Shown: in pieces, positions 17,919 through 26,958 of the stretch | Layout: every line of letters starts with the position of its first letter | How positions within the stretch are numbered: the stretch's first letter is position 1 | Origin: an uncultured Verrucomicrobiota bacterium | Lineage (GTDB): Bacteria; Verrucomicrobiota; Verrucomicrobiia; Limisphaerales; UBA9464 | Assembly (NCBI GenBank): GCA_903907995.1 | Contig: CAIVQH010000010.1 | Location: 53,023 to 117,022, forward strand | Direction of reading: 5' to 3' | Length of the DNA stretch: 64,000 bases | Program-made: the position numbers and the translations under genes | The notes under the pieces: generated by a model | What the model saw: only the letters and a program-made list of their open reading frames with translations | What the model was told of the DNA's origin: nothing | Databases searched by the model: none

Positions 17919-19330
17919 AACCGTCCGCCTTTTGGAAATTGCTCACCCTGGTTGGCACGCTGCTCTGGTCGGGGGCGGAAGCCGCCGATTTTTCGGCGCA
18001 GTTCGAGCGCATCAAGACCAACGCCACCAAGGCGCAGCTCTACGCCTTCCTCTACGCCGTGCCCAAGGGCGGCGACCTGCACCACCACAGCGGCGGGTGC
18101 TGGCAGATGGATTCGCTCTACCAGGTCGCCACCAACACCGTGCGCAACGGCGGCAACCGTTTTTACACCCGGGTGCGCGCCGGCCTGTGCGACGGCGAGA
18201 CGAACGCATGGCGGCAGTTCCAGACCGTCGCGGAGTTCACCTGGAAGACCCTGCCCGAGTGCCAGCAGCAGGAGTTCGTAGCGCTCGACGCGCTCACGCC
18301 GGCGCAGCGCGATGCCTTCGTCAATTCGCTCCGGCTCGACCAGCCCGGCGAGGGACGCAACGAGTTCTTCGAGGAGATCTGGCCGCGCTTCGGGGCGATG
18401 GGCCGCAGCCTGGAGGTGTTCCTGGAGATGACCGTCGAGACGATGAAGCGCTACGGCGCGGAAGGCGTGCGCTACCTCGAGCCGCAGACGATTCCCCTGG
18501 GCATGGTCCATGCGGATGGCTCCGCCGTGGACCCGGAGGAGCTGCACCAGCGCCTCAAGGCCCGTCTCGCCCAGCCCGATGCGCTGGCCACCGGCGTGGC
18601 CGTACGCTGGCAGGTGGTTGTGCTGCGCTTCACCCCGGTCGCGGAAAAGAAGGTCGAGGAGGCCTACGACTTTGTGGACCGCCACCGCGACCTCTGGGTC
18701 GGCATCAACATGGCCGGGCGCGAAGACAACGACAAAGGCCATCCGCGCCGTTTCCTCGAGACTTACCGCCGGATGCGCCACAGGTATTCCGGCATCGGGC
18801 TAGCCATCCACGCGGGCGAGGTGGACGAGCCGAACTCCCACATGCGCGACACGCTGCTGCTCGGCGCAACCCGTCTCGGCCACGGCAACAACGTGCTCAC
18901 CGACGACGATCTCGTGCTGCACCTGCGCAGTGGCATGGCCTTTGTGGAGATCAATCTCGTGAGCAACCTGCTACTCGAATACGTCACCGACTATTCGCAG
19001 CACCATTTCCCCGAAATGCTGCGACTGGGCATCCCGTGCGGCCTTTCCACCGACGATTCCGGCATGTGGGACTCCGGCATGACCGACGAATACCTGACCG
19101 CCGTGACCGAGTTCAACCTGACGTGGGACGAACTGACCCAGTGCGCCCGGAACTCGCTAAAGTGGTCCTTCGCCGAGCCCGCGCTGAAGGAAAGGCTGCT
19201 CACCGACTTTGACCGCGACGTGAAGGCCTTTGAGGCCGCCTGGTCCGGCGACGACTGGGCCGCGAAGCTCAAAACCGTGAAACCCGTGGCCTACGGTTTT
19301 GCGAAGCGCCGGTGGGGAATCTCGTACTGA
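17915..19330 (+). CDS. Exported adenosine deaminase-like protein
   Basis: 471 aa with signal peptide MKPSAFWKLLTLVGTLLWSGAEA. It is a metal-dependent hydrolase of the adenosine deaminase/ADGF type. The zinc-binding HHH (56-58) sits in KGGDLHHHSGG, then come AIHAGEVDEPNS (His and catalytic Glu), RLGHGNN (third His) and STDDSGMWDS near the C-terminus (Asp pair). These are the known metal and catalytic positions of the family. With a signal peptide it would deaminate adenosine or a related aminopurine nucleoside outside the cytoplasm. It is translationally coupled to the NUP gene and downstream of a TonB-dependent receptor, which supports a purine scavenging locus. It converges on folC, 35 bp away. 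Confidence 0.88.
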   Translation: MKPSAFWKLLTLVGTLLWSGAEAADFSAQFERIKTNATKAQLYAFLYAVPKGGDLHHHSGGCWQMDSLYQVATNTVRNGGNRFYTRVRAGLCDGETNAWRQFQTVAEFTWKTLPECQQQEFVALDALTPAQRDAFVNSLRLDQPGEGRNEFFEEIWPRFGAMGRSLEVFLEMTVETMKRYGAEGVRYLEPQTIPLGMVHADGSAVDPEELHQRLKARLAQPDALATGVAVRWQVVVLRFTPVAEKKVEEAYDFVDRHRDLWVGINMAGREDNDKGHPRRFLETYRRMRHRYSGIGLAIHAGEVDEPNSHMRDTLLLGATRLGHGNNVLTDDDLVLHLRSGMAFVEINLVSNLLLEYVTDYSQHHFPEMLRLGIPCGLSTDDSGMWDSGMTDEYLTAVTEFNLTWDELTQCARNSLKWSFAEPALKERLLTDFDRDVKAFEAAWSGDDWAAKLKTVKPVAYGFAKRRWGISY

Positions 19331-19365
19331 TCAGGTTCGGGTAGCGCAGCCCCTTGGCCCTATTG

Positions 19366-20628
19366 CTAAGGAGCCTTCGGCGGGGACCACTCGTTGAGCG
19401 CGCGTTCGTCGCCGTGCGCGGTGGCGAGGCCGAGCTGTTCCATCACCTCGCCGAGGAAATAGAGCGAGCCGGTCACCAACACAAACGGGTCGCTTGCGAC
19501 GAGTTTCAGGGCCTCGGCGACCGAGGCGGCGGCCTTCGCCGGACGTCCCGCGCCCGTGGCGACACAGGCGGCGCGCAGATCCTCCGCGCTGACGGTGCGT
19601 TCGCTCGCGACCGGCGCGGTGACCACGCGGGCGGCGAGCGGCACGAGCGTTGCCACCATGGCCTGCCAGTCCTTGTCGGCGAGCATGCCGAGCACGAGCG
19701 TCGGCCGTTTGCCGGGGAAATGCTGGACCAGCGCGGCCTGGAGCGCGGCGATGCCGGCGGGATTGTGCGCGCCGTCGAGGAGCAGAGTCTGCGTGCCGCG
19801 TTTCACGAGCTGCAGACGGCCGGGCCATTTCACGCCCGCCAGGCCGGCGCGGAGCTGTTCGTCACTGACCGGCAGCACGAACCGGAGCAGCCGCACGGTG
19901 GCGGCGGCCAGGGCGGCATTGGCGCGCTGGTGCTCGCCGAGCAGCGGGATTTCAAAGCGGAAGTTGGCCAGCTCCGAGGCACCAAGCGGGATGAACGGGG
20001 CATCCAGCTCGCGCGCCTTGTACTCGATGATCGCGCGCGCCTCGGCGTCGTCGGTCGCGGTCAGCACAGGCACCCCGGGCTTGATGATGCCGGACTTTTC
20101 GCTGGCAATGGCGGCGAGGGTGTTCCCCAGCACGCGCTGGTGGTCGAACGCGATGTTGGTGATGACGCTCGCCAGCGGGGTGACGATGTTGGTCGCATCC
20201 AGCCGTCCCCCGAGGCCGGTTTCCCAGATCACGAGATCGACCTGCTGCTCCGCGAAATAGCGCAAGGCGAGGACCGTCGTGAACTCGAAGAAGGTCGGCT
20301 CCATCCCGGCTGACAGCGCCTTCAGCTCGGCGACGTGCCGCGCGAGGTCCGCGTCGCCGATGGGCACGCGGTTGATCTGGATGCGCTCGCCAAAGCGGAC
20401 GAGATGCGGCGACGTGTACAGGCCAACCCGGTGGCCGGCCGCGCGGTACACGCTCTCCAGCAGCGCGCAGGTGGAGCCCTTGCCGTTGGTGCCGGCCACA
20501 TGGATGAAGCGCAGCAGCGCCTGCGGATTGCCCGCGAGCGTAGCTAGGCGGCGGGTCGTCTCCAGCCCGGGCTGGAAGCCGAACATCCGCAGCGAATGGA
20601 GGTACGTGAGCGCCTCGTCGTAGGTCAC
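19366..20628 (-). CDS. folC: Bifunctional folylpolyglutamate/dihydrofolate synthase
   Basis: 420 aa, the usual family length. Mur-ligase type ATP site HVAGTNGKGSTCALLES (P-loop around residue 48) followed by VGLYTSPHLVRFGERIQIN, the folate loop that marks FolC. Later come WETGLGGRLDATN and the HQRVLGNTLAAIASEKSGIIKPG segment with the carbamylated-Lys region, then LLLDGAHNPAG in the C-terminal domain. The enzyme adds glutamate to dihydropteroate and folates in the cytoplasm. FolC often follows accD, but that gene is not here; the gene appears monocistronic, with its 5' end facing a hairpin repeat at 20758. Confidence 0.95.
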   Translation of the reverse strand: MTYDEALTYLHSLRMFGFQPGLETTRRLATLAGNPQALLRFIHVAGTNGKGSTCALLESVYRAAGHRVGLYTSPHLVRFGERIQINRVPIGDADLARHVAELKALSAGMEPTFFEFTTVLALRYFAEQQVDLVIWETGLGGRLDATNIVTPLASVITNIAFDHQRVLGNTLAAIASEKSGIIKPGVPVLTATDDAEARAIIEYKARELDAPFIPLGASELANFRFEIPLLGEHQRANAALAAATVRLLRFVLPVSDEQLRAGLAGVKWPGRLQLVKRGTQTLLLDGAHNPAGIAALQAALVQHFPGKRPTLVLGMLADKDWQAMVATLVPLAARVVTAPVASERTVSAEDLRAACVATGAGRPAKAAASVAEALKLVASDPFVLVTGSLYFLGEVMEQLGLATAHGDERALNEWSPPKAP

Positions 20629-20757
20629 GGGAAACAGGTAAACGCGAAAACGCCGGAGGCGAAGCCCGAAGCGCGGCGGGATTCGGGGTTGGGGCCCACC
20701 TGGGAAAGCCGGAACGGCGAGCCGGTAGCCTGATTTCCAAACCGTCCTCCGCCTCGG

Positions 20758-20812
20758 TTAATCCTAATCACTCGCCCACATGCGATTAAGATTAGGATTA
20801 CGAGTAAGAAAA
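20758..20812. repeat. GATTAN-type hairpin repeat
   Basis: This lies between divergent folC and the PEP-CTERM gene. Left arm 20758-20769 reads as complementary TAATCC/TAATCA units; right arm 20784-20804 is a run of 6-mers GATTAA, GATTAG, GATTAC, then GAGTAA. The arms form an imperfect stem with an approximately 14-nt loop. It uses the same unit as the elements at 47916 and 59924. Confidence 0.7.
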
Positions 20813-20868
20813 AGATGGAGTTGCGGGTAAGGCCCCAGTTTCGGCTTTAATTTTCTGGCCGAATCGCT

Positions 20869-21702
20869 ATGGACAACAGCGTGATGAAAAGCGCCATCCT
20901 CCCTCTGGTTTCCCTCCTGCTCCCCGTCGCCGTCCACGGCCAGATGCTTTTCGGCGTGACCGCAAAGGATCTGGTCACGATCAACACCACCACCGGTGTG
21001 ACGACCAAGGTCGCCTCCTTGGGCCTGTCGGCCAACGTCGTCCCGCAGGCCATCGCGTGGAACAGCACCCTCGGCACGATCTACGGACTTACCTACGAAT
21101 ATTCGGGCTCCACGGTGACCGACCAGAAGATCATCCAGATCAACCCGGCCACAGGGGCCAGCTCGACCGTCTGGGATCTCGGCAGCAGCGTGCCCTACAC
21201 GGCGCTCGAGTACTTCAGTCCCTATAACACCAAGATGCACTATGTGCGGGAACCCAACGGCCCCAACTCCGCCGACCTGGCCTTCTTCTGGCCGAACGGA
21301 GTCAGCCCGGTAGTCTCCCAGACGCCTTACGGAATCAGCAGCCTGGCCTACGTGGATAACGGACAGGTGATCGTGGAATTTGACCCCAGTAGTGGCGGAA
21401 TACTCCATGGCCTGGGCGTCAATGCCATTCCGTACAATCTGGGTGCGGCCCCCAGCCCGACGACCGGGGACATGGCCTATTCCTTCAACCGGCTTTACGC
21501 CCTGGACAGCGCCCCGGGGAACCACAGCCTTTACCGGGTCGCGCTAGGCAACGGAGTGACCACGCTCGAATCCACGGTCACGCTGGATGGCGACCAAGTG
21601 CGGGGCATCGCCTTTGCCAATGTGCCCGAGCCGTCCGAGTGGGCGGCCTGCGCCGGCATTGGTCTCGGCCTGTGGGCGATGGGTCGGCGGTTTCGCCGCT
21701 GA
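20869..21702 (+). CDS. PEP-CTERM sorting domain protein
   Basis: 277 aa; a second in-frame ATG at 20884 gives the cleaner signal peptide MKSAILPLVSLLLPVAVHGQ. The central part is rich in Thr, Ser, Gly and aromatic residues and looks like a beta-propeller-like surface protein (VTINTTTGVTTKVASLG, IIQINPATGASSTV). The C-terminus is a canonical PEP-CTERM tail: VPEPSEWAACAGIGLGLWAM then GRRFRR, that is, a Pro-Glu-Pro motif, a hydrophobic helix and an Arg-rich end. In the family this directs sorting by an exosortase, often linked to extracellular polysaccharide. No exosortase is in this window; O-antigen ligase and glycosylphosphotransferase genes lie 22-24 kb away. Function is unknown. Confidence 0.85.
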   Translation: MDNSVMKSAILPLVSLLLPVAVHGQMLFGVTAKDLVTINTTTGVTTKVASLGLSANVVPQAIAWNSTLGTIYGLTYEYSGSTVTDQKIIQINPATGASSTVWDLGSSVPYTALEYFSPYNTKMHYVREPNGPNSADLAFFWPNGVSPVVSQTPYGISSLAYVDNGQVIVEFDPSSGGILHGLGVNAIPYNLGAAPSPTTGDMAYSFNRLYALDSAPGNHSLYRVALGNGVTTLESTVTLDGDQVRGIAFANVPEPSEWAACAGIGLGLWAMGRRFRR

Positions 21703-21753
21703 GGCAAACGCGCGTTCGACACTATCCGGTCGCGGTGGTTTCTTCGCCGCGCG

Positions 21754-22800
21754 ATGCAACTGACTTTCCGCCGTTTCGACCTCGCCCTGCGGCATTCGTG
21801 GACGATCTCGCACGACCTCGGGTCGGGCGGCGGCAAATCCATCTGCCCGGTCGTCTTCGTCGAGCTGAGCGATGCGCAGGGCCGCCACGGTCTCGGCGAA
21901 GGTTCCCCCTCCAGCCAGTACCATGAATCTCATGAGACGGTGGCCGCCTTCCTGCAACGGGTGGATGCCCGCCGGCTCTCCTTTGACGACATTCCGGGCA
22001 GCATGGCCTATCTCGACACGGTCGCGCCGGGAAACTATCCCGCGAAGTGCGCCGTGAATCTGGCGTTGCTGGACGGCGCCGCGAAGGCGGCCGTCCAGCC
22101 CGTTTACGAATTCCTCGGGCTTGGCTTTACCGAGGGCCGGCACGTCACCTCGTTCACCATCGGTCTCGACACGCCCGAGACGATGGCGCGCAAGACCACC
22201 GAGGCGGCCGACCTGCCGGTGCTCAAGATGAAGCTCGGCAGCCCGCGTGACCGCGACAACTTCGCCGCAGTACGCGGCGCGGCCCCGGGCAAGCCCATCC
22301 GCGTGGACGCCAATGCCGCGTGGGCCACCAAGGAGATCGCGCTGGCCAACATCGAGTGGCTGGCCGCGGATGGAAACATCCAGTTCGTCGAACAACCGAT
22401 GCCGCCGGAGCTGCCCGACGCCGACTGGATGTGGCTGAAGGCGCGTTCGCCACTGCCGATCTTCGGCGACGAACTCTACCAGAGCCTGGCCGATGCCGAT
22501 CGCTGCGCCCGGTGTGTGCACGGCGTGAACGTGAAGCTGGTGAAGACTGGCGGCATCACCGCCGGCCAGGGCGCGCTCGAAGCCGCCCGCGCCCGGGGCC
22601 TGAAAACGATGCTCGGCTGCATGATTGAGTCCTCGGTGCTCATCAGCGCCGGTGCGCATCTGGCCGAACTGACCGACTATCTTGATCTTGATGGGAACCT
22701 GCTCATCACGAACGATCCTTATGCCGGGGTGCGGACGGAGGGCGGGGTGATGAGTTTCGCCGGGGTAAACGCAGGCACCGGGCTACGAACAGGTCTCTGA
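21754..22800 (+). CDS. Dipeptide epimerase-like enolase superfamily enzyme
   Basis: 348 aa. Enolase superfamily of the muconate lactonising/dipeptide epimerase type. Visible are the catalytic lysine pair in LPVLKMKLG, metal ligands in RVDANAAW (Asp), VEQPMP (Glu) and FGDE (Asp), the second Lys in VNVKLVKTGGIT, and the GCMIESS motif at the end of the barrel that contacts the dipeptide amino group in L-Ala-D/L-Glu epimerases. The probable reaction is epimerisation of a dipeptide, perhaps in murein recycling. The exact specificity cannot be read. It starts 51 bp after the PEP-CTERM gene and converges with the alpha-E gene across a palindromic repeat. Confidence 0.82.
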   Translation: MQLTFRRFDLALRHSWTISHDLGSGGGKSICPVVFVELSDAQGRHGLGEGSPSSQYHESHETVAAFLQRVDARRLSFDDIPGSMAYLDTVAPGNYPAKCAVNLALLDGAAKAAVQPVYEFLGLGFTEGRHVTSFTIGLDTPETMARKTTEAADLPVLKMKLGSPRDRDNFAAVRGAAPGKPIRVDANAAWATKEIALANIEWLAADGNIQFVEQPMPPELPDADWMWLKARSPLPIFGDELYQSLADADRCARCVHGVNVKLVKTGGITAGQGALEAARARGLKTMLGCMIESSVLISAGAHLAELTDYLDLDGNLLITNDPYAGVRTEGGVMSFAGVNAGTGLRTGL

Positions 22801-22849
22801 TGATTTGGAGCCAAGATTGGGGAAGATCGCAGCGGGCGAGTCCCAGCCG

Positions 22850-23008
22850 CTCTCCCTTACCCCGGCCCTCTCCCGCTGGGAGAGGGGGAATCATCGTCCG
22901 CCTTCGGGCGAAAGTCCGATGCTGGACTGGCCGGAAGCATCTTCCGCAATCCGTGAAGCCGCCCGGCTTTCCCCTCTCCCAGCGGGAGAGGGTTAGGGTG
23001 AGGGAGAA
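22850..23008. repeat. Inverted repeat with CCCTCTCCC(GCT)GGGAGAGGG cores
   Basis: Two inverted arms of about 37 nt (22851-22887 and 22971-23007) differ at four positions. Each carries its own palindrome CCCTCTCCCGCTGGGAGAGGG, and each is flanked outside by a CTCCCTYACCC-type tail. The element lies between the 3' ends of two convergent genes, where it could stop transcription from both sides. A degraded relative is seen at 911-940 and another at about 38581-38610. Confidence 0.8.
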
Positions 23009-23045
23009 CAGCCCGTGATCACCGTTGCAGCCGGGTAAAGTTCCG

Positions 23046-24062
23046 TCACTGCTGCTGCTGGAATTCCTGCTGCACGAGGATCTCCTCCTCCATGTTCACG
23101 AAGGGCTGGAAGATGTAGGCGTTGAACATCGCCGCGCCGATGTTGCCGAGCTTGAGCTGGAGCAAGTCGATGTAGTCGTGCAGGCCGTGCGCGAAGACCT
23201 CATCGACCGTGCCGAACTCCAGCTCGGCGAGCAGCCGACCGGAGAGCTTTTCCGCCTCGTTGCTGAAGCGGCGAGCAGGCACGCCGGAGATGTCGCGCAG
23301 CGACTTGTCCAGCTCCTCGACACAGAAACGCACGGAGCGCGGGAAGTTCTCGTTGAAGAGCAGGAACTCGGCGACCTTCACCGGCCCCACGTCGCCGCCG
23401 TGGATGTCCTTGTAGGAGTCCCACGCGGAGCACGAGCGCAGCACGGCGCTCCACTCCAGCGCCCCCGCCTGGCTCACGGCCTCAGGCAGGCCCTTCACCG
23501 GCAGCGAGGCGTGGCGCACGTCGAGGATGCGCGAGGTCTGGTCGGCGCGCTCGATGAACTTGCCCGCCTGCATGAAGTGCCAGCCCTCGTTGTGGATGAC
23601 CGTCGCATAGACGATGCCGACGAGCTGCAGCGAGCTGGCCTTGACCTGCTGGAGGAAGTCGAACGGGCTGTCCTCCCACACCTCGCGGGCGCGGGACGAA
23701 TTAAGAAACAGGTACAGGCGGTTCAGTTCCTCCCAGATCTCGAAGGTGATCTGGTCGCGTACCATGCGGGCGTTTTCGCGGGCCTGATAGATGGAGGTGA
23801 AGATGGAGTTCGGATTCTCCAGGTTGAACACGAGGAACTCGGTGACGGCATGACCCGTCGCATGGGGATATAGCCGCGCAAACAGCGTGTCGTCGCCCGT
23901 GGCCTGGATGATGGGCATCCAGTGCGCGGTCAGCTGCGCGTCGTCGAGATGGCGCGAGTCGAGCAGGAGCTGCAGCGTGGTGTCCACGATGCGCGCGGTG
24001 TTTTCGGCGCGCTCGATGTAGCGGGACATCCAGTAGAGGGAATTGACAACGCGGGAGAGCAT
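23046..24062 (-). CDS. Alpha-E domain protein (DUF403)
   Basis: 338 aa starting MLSRVVNSLYWMSRYIERAE, the standard beginning of this all-helical family. Further family features are TARIVDTTLQLLLD, NPNSIFTSIYQARENARMVRDQI and ETSRI-like ERADQTSRILDVRH. Alpha-E proteins are encoded beside circularly permuted ATP-grasp proteins and are thought to act with them in an uncharacterised peptide-ligating system, often with a transglutaminase-like protein. Here the ATP-grasp partner is upstream on the same strand, but an acyltransferase gene sits between them, 14 nt before this start. The C-terminus ends in a run of glutamines. The reading frame upstream of 24062 is antisense noise. Confidence 0.9.
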   Translation of the reverse strand: MLSRVVNSLYWMSRYIERAENTARIVDTTLQLLLDSRHLDDAQLTAHWMPIIQATGDDTLFARLYPHATGHAVTEFLVFNLENPNSIFTSIYQARENARMVRDQITFEIWEELNRLYLFLNSSRAREVWEDSPFDFLQQVKASSLQLVGIVYATVIHNEGWHFMQAGKFIERADQTSRILDVRHASLPVKGLPEAVSQAGALEWSAVLRSCSAWDSYKDIHGGDVGPVKVAEFLLFNENFPRSVRFCVEELDKSLRDISGVPARRFSNEAEKLSGRLLAELEFGTVDEVFAHGLHDYIDLLQLKLGNIGAAMFNAYIFQPFVNMEEEILVQQEFQQQQ

Positions 24063-24076
24063 GGGTGGGAGAGGTT

Positions 24077-25210
24077 CTAGGAGATGGTGCCGTTCACGGC
24101 GGCAAGCCGCAGGCGGCGTTGGCGAAAGCGGTCGAGCGGGCGGTCCACCCACCAATAAAGCAGCCCGCTGAACAGAAGGCCGGCCACCAGGTAAACCAGT
24201 GAGCGCAGGGGGCCGCCCGCACGCAGGGACTCGCTCCGCAGCACCAGCCATTGGACCGAGCTGATGACATTGGTGTGGGAGAGATAGAGCGGAAAGGAAA
24301 GCTCGCCGAGGAAGCGGTCGAGCGGCACCGCCGAGGAGGCGAGAAACACCAGCGGCAGGCCGGCGGCCAGCAGTGTGAGCAGCACCGGTTCCCGCAGCCC
24401 GGACGACCAGAGCGCCCCGGTGCCGAGCATCAACAGCAATGCACCCCACACCGGCAGGCCCCAGCGGCGCAGTCGCTCCGCGCCAAAATGCTTCCGCAGG
24501 AACGGCAGGCAGCGGTAGGCCAGCACGCCCAGCATGAAGAGGTGCAGTTGCGTGGGCAGGAAATGATCCCAGCGGAAGGGGTTGCCCAACGCCTGTTCCA
24601 AGCCCAGCCGGAGCAGCAGCGGGACGGCGACCCATGCGAGGACGATGCCGAATCCCCGGCGCACCACCCACGGCGCGAGCGCGTAAAAACCCAGCTCCAG
24701 CGCCAGCGTCCAGGCCGGCGGATTCAGCAGGAACCCGAACGCCGGCACGCGGTCGGGGCCGACCAGCGGCTCCGTCAGCGCGAAGTGGCCGCCCGGCACG
24801 AGGAACGCGCCAAAGTAGGCGTATTCCTGGCCGACCACCAGCAGGTTGGACAAGGCCAGCCCCGTCAAGGCCGGTCCGCCAAACTCCCGCCCATGCGCCA
24901 GCCAGTTGCCCATCGCGGGCGTGACAAAACCGATCCCGCGCAGCGCATAGCCCGCGCCGGCCACGCCAAGCGCCATGAGGAGCATGACGTAGTAGAGCGG
25001 CAGCAGGCGCAGCAGGCGGTTCCCGTAGAACAGCCGCAGCGCGCCGGGCCCGACATACTTTTCGTTCAGGATCAGCGCCATGTAAAAGCCCGAGATCACG
25101 AAGAACAGCTTCACCGCCAGCGCGCCGTCGATGAGGAAGCGCTCCAGCACATCATCATGCACATGGGTGATGACCACGCTCGCCGCCAGCAGAAGACGGA
25201 TCAGGCCCAT
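24077..25210 (-). CDS. Acyltransferase 3 family membrane protein (OafA/YrhL-like)
   Basis: 377 aa with about ten hydrophobic helices. The start MGLIRLLLAASVVITHVHDD carries the membrane His characteristic of acyltransferase 3 proteins, followed by GALAVKLFFVISGFYMALIL, a family signature. Also matching are GNRLLRLLPLYYVMLL and the late ELSFPLYLSHTNVISSVQWL. Such enzymes move acetyl or other acyl groups across the inner membrane onto cell-surface glycans or lipids. The N-terminal family segment (FRAL-type) is slightly short. It stands between the ATP-grasp and alpha-E genes on the same strand and may be part of that operon. A hairpin repeat separates it from the ATP-grasp gene. Confidence 0.88.
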   Translation of the reverse strand: MGLIRLLLAASVVITHVHDDVLERFLIDGALAVKLFFVISGFYMALILNEKYVGPGALRLFYGNRLLRLLPLYYVMLLMALGVAGAGYALRGIGFVTPAMGNWLAHGREFGGPALTGLALSNLLVVGQEYAYFGAFLVPGGHFALTEPLVGPDRVPAFGFLLNPPAWTLALELGFYALAPWVVRRGFGIVLAWVAVPLLLRLGLEQALGNPFRWDHFLPTQLHLFMLGVLAYRCLPFLRKHFGAERLRRWGLPVWGALLLMLGTGALWSSGLREPVLLTLLAAGLPLVFLASSAVPLDRFLGELSFPLYLSHTNVISSVQWLVLRSESLRAGGPLRSLVYLVAGLLFSGLLYWWVDRPLDRFRQRRLRLAAVNGTIS

Positions 25211-25267
25211 GCGAAAATCCAGGGCGAGGACGGGAGGCGTGGGTTGGGGTTTGGCATAGTTGGAGGA

Positions 25268-25391
25268 GTGATCAGTAATCAGTGGTCAGTGATCGGCGAG
25301 CTGGCCGCTGCGTGGGCCGGAGACTGGTGTCGAATTGAAGTGATTTCGCATCGCTGGACTGATTACTGAATCACTGACCACTGATCACCGG
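25268..25391. repeat. Hairpin repeat with 7-nt CAGT-type units in permuted order
   Basis: Left arm 25268-25296 consists of GATCAGT, AATCAGT, GGTCAGT, GATCGG. Right arm 25358-25391 consists of the complements ACTGATT, ACTGAATC, ACTGACC, ACTGATC. The arms share the same unit variants, but not in mirror order, so pairing is possible in more than one register. The 60-nt spacer shows no other feature. It lies between the ATP-grasp gene and the acyltransferase gene. Confidence 0.8.
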
Positions 25392-25392
25392 T

Positions 25393-26832
25393 TCACTCGT
25401 CCCCATACAGCACCCACGTGTCCTTGCTGCCTCCGCCCTGTGAGGAGTTGACCACCAGTGAACCCTTGCGCAGCGCGACGCGCGTCAGGCCGCCGGGCAC
25501 GATGACCGTCTTTTCGCCGTAAAGGACGAACGGCCGGAGATCGACGTGCCGCCCCTCAAACTTGCCGTCACCCACATGCGTCGGGTGGGTGGACAGCGAG
25601 ATCATCGGCTGCGCGATGTAGTTGCGCGGGTCCTTCAGCACGGCCTCGCGGAACTTGTCCTGCTCCTCTTTCGTGGACTTCGGCCCCATGAGCATGCCGT
25701 AGCCGCCGGATTCGTTGGCGGCCTTGACCACCAGCTTGTCCAGGTTTTCGACGATGTATTTCCGGTCGGACTCCTCGCTGGCCAGGAAGGTCGGCACGTT
25801 CGGCAGGATCGGCTCCTGGTCGAGGTAGTATTTGATCATCTTCGGCACGAAGTAATACATCACCTTGTCGTCGGCGATGCCGGTGCCGATGGAGTTCGCG
25901 AGGCTCACGTTGCCCGCCCGGTAGGCGTGGATGAGCCCAGGCAGGCCGAGCATCGAGTCGCGACGGAAGACCGTCGGATCGAGGAAATCGTCGTCCATGC
26001 GCCGGTAGATGACGTGGACGGGCTGCAGGCCCTTGGTCGTGCGCATGAACACGCGCGCGTCGCGCACCAGCAGGTCGCGCCCCTCGACGATCTCGATGCC
26101 CATCTGGCGGGCGAGGTAGGTGTGCTCGAAGTAGGCGCTGTTGTACGCGCCCGGCGTGAGCAGCACGACCGTGGGGTCGACCACGCCGGCCGGCGCGATG
26201 TACTGGAGCATCTTCAGCAGCTCCTGCGGATACTGGTCCACCGGGCGCACGCCGATGGCCTCGAACATCCCGGGGAACGTCCGCTTGAGGGCGCGGCGGT
26301 TCTCCAGCACGTAGCTGACGCCCGAGGGCGTGCGGCCATTGTCCTCCAGGACCATCCACGTGCCGTCACCGCCGCGGATGAGGTCCGTGCCGCAGATGTG
26401 GATGTAGATGTCCTTCGGCACCTTGAAGTTCACGAACTCGCGCCGGAAATGCTTCCCTGAAAGGATGTAGTAGGGCGGCACAACGCCGTCCTTCACGATC
26501 TTCTGGTCGTGGTAGAGGTCGTGCAGGAAGAGGTTCAGCGCGGTGATGCGCTGGACGAGGCCGCGCTCGATGTGCTCCCACTCCTTGGCCGGGATGATCC
26601 GGGGGATGAGGTCGAACGGGAAGATGCGCTCGGTGCCCTGCTTGTCGCCGTACACGTTGAACGTGATGCCCTGGCGCATGAACGCGAGGTCCACGGTACG
26701 CTGTTTCTCGTCAAATTCCGCCGGTGTCAGCTCGCTGAACAGCCGTGCAAATTTGTCGTAGTGGGGACGCAGTTGGCCGGGGGCGCTGGCCATCTCGTCA
26801 AAGAAGCCATTTGGGTCATAGCTTTGCAGCAC
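25393..26832 (-). CDS. Circularly permuted type 2 ATP-grasp protein
   Basis: 479 aa from a GTG at 26832 (reads [14 protein letters not shown]), the expected length and beginning for the family. Conserved parts are [45 protein letters not shown], the substrate/ATP loop [57 protein letters not shown] (ATP-binding), and the C-terminal [18 protein letters not shown]. The family is predicted to form amide bonds, together with alpha-E proteins, on an unknown peptide or amino acid. The open frame continues upstream to 27465, but that part is antisense to the DUF971 gene and repeats. It is divergent from DUF971. A hairpin repeat follows directly after its stop. Confidence 0.92.
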   Translation of the reverse strand: MLQSYDPNGFFDEMASAPGQLRPHYDKFARLFSELTPAEFDEKQRTVDLAFMRQGITFNVYGDKQGTERIFPFDLIPRIIPAKEWEHIERGLVQRITALNLFLHDLYHDQKIVKDGVVPPYYILSGKHFRREFVNFKVPKDIYIHICGTDLIRGGDGTWMVLEDNGRTPSGVSYVLENRRALKRTFPGMFEAIGVRPVDQYPQELLKMLQYIAPAGVVDPTVVLLTPGAYNSAYFEHTYLARQMGIEIVEGRDLLVRDARVFMRTTKGLQPVHVIYRRMDDDFLDPTVFRRDSMLGLPGLIHAYRAGNVSLANSIGTGIADDKVMYYFVPKMIKYYLDQEPILPNVPTFLASEESDRKYIVENLDKLVVKAANESGGYGMLMGPKSTKEEQDKFREAVLKDPRNYIAQPMISLSTHPTHVGDGKFEGRHVDLRPFVLYGEKTVIVPGGLTRVALRKGSLVVNSSQGGGSKDTWVLYGDE

Positions 26833-26958
26833 GGACCGAAAGGAAAACGAAGGCGGCCCGGCGGAGCAAGCTCTGCGTTGCCTTTCTGCGGCGCTTTCTT
26901 GCCCTCCGCCCTGCGAACCGCCCTTGAACCGGGGAGCCGCAGCCACCACGTTTGGCCC

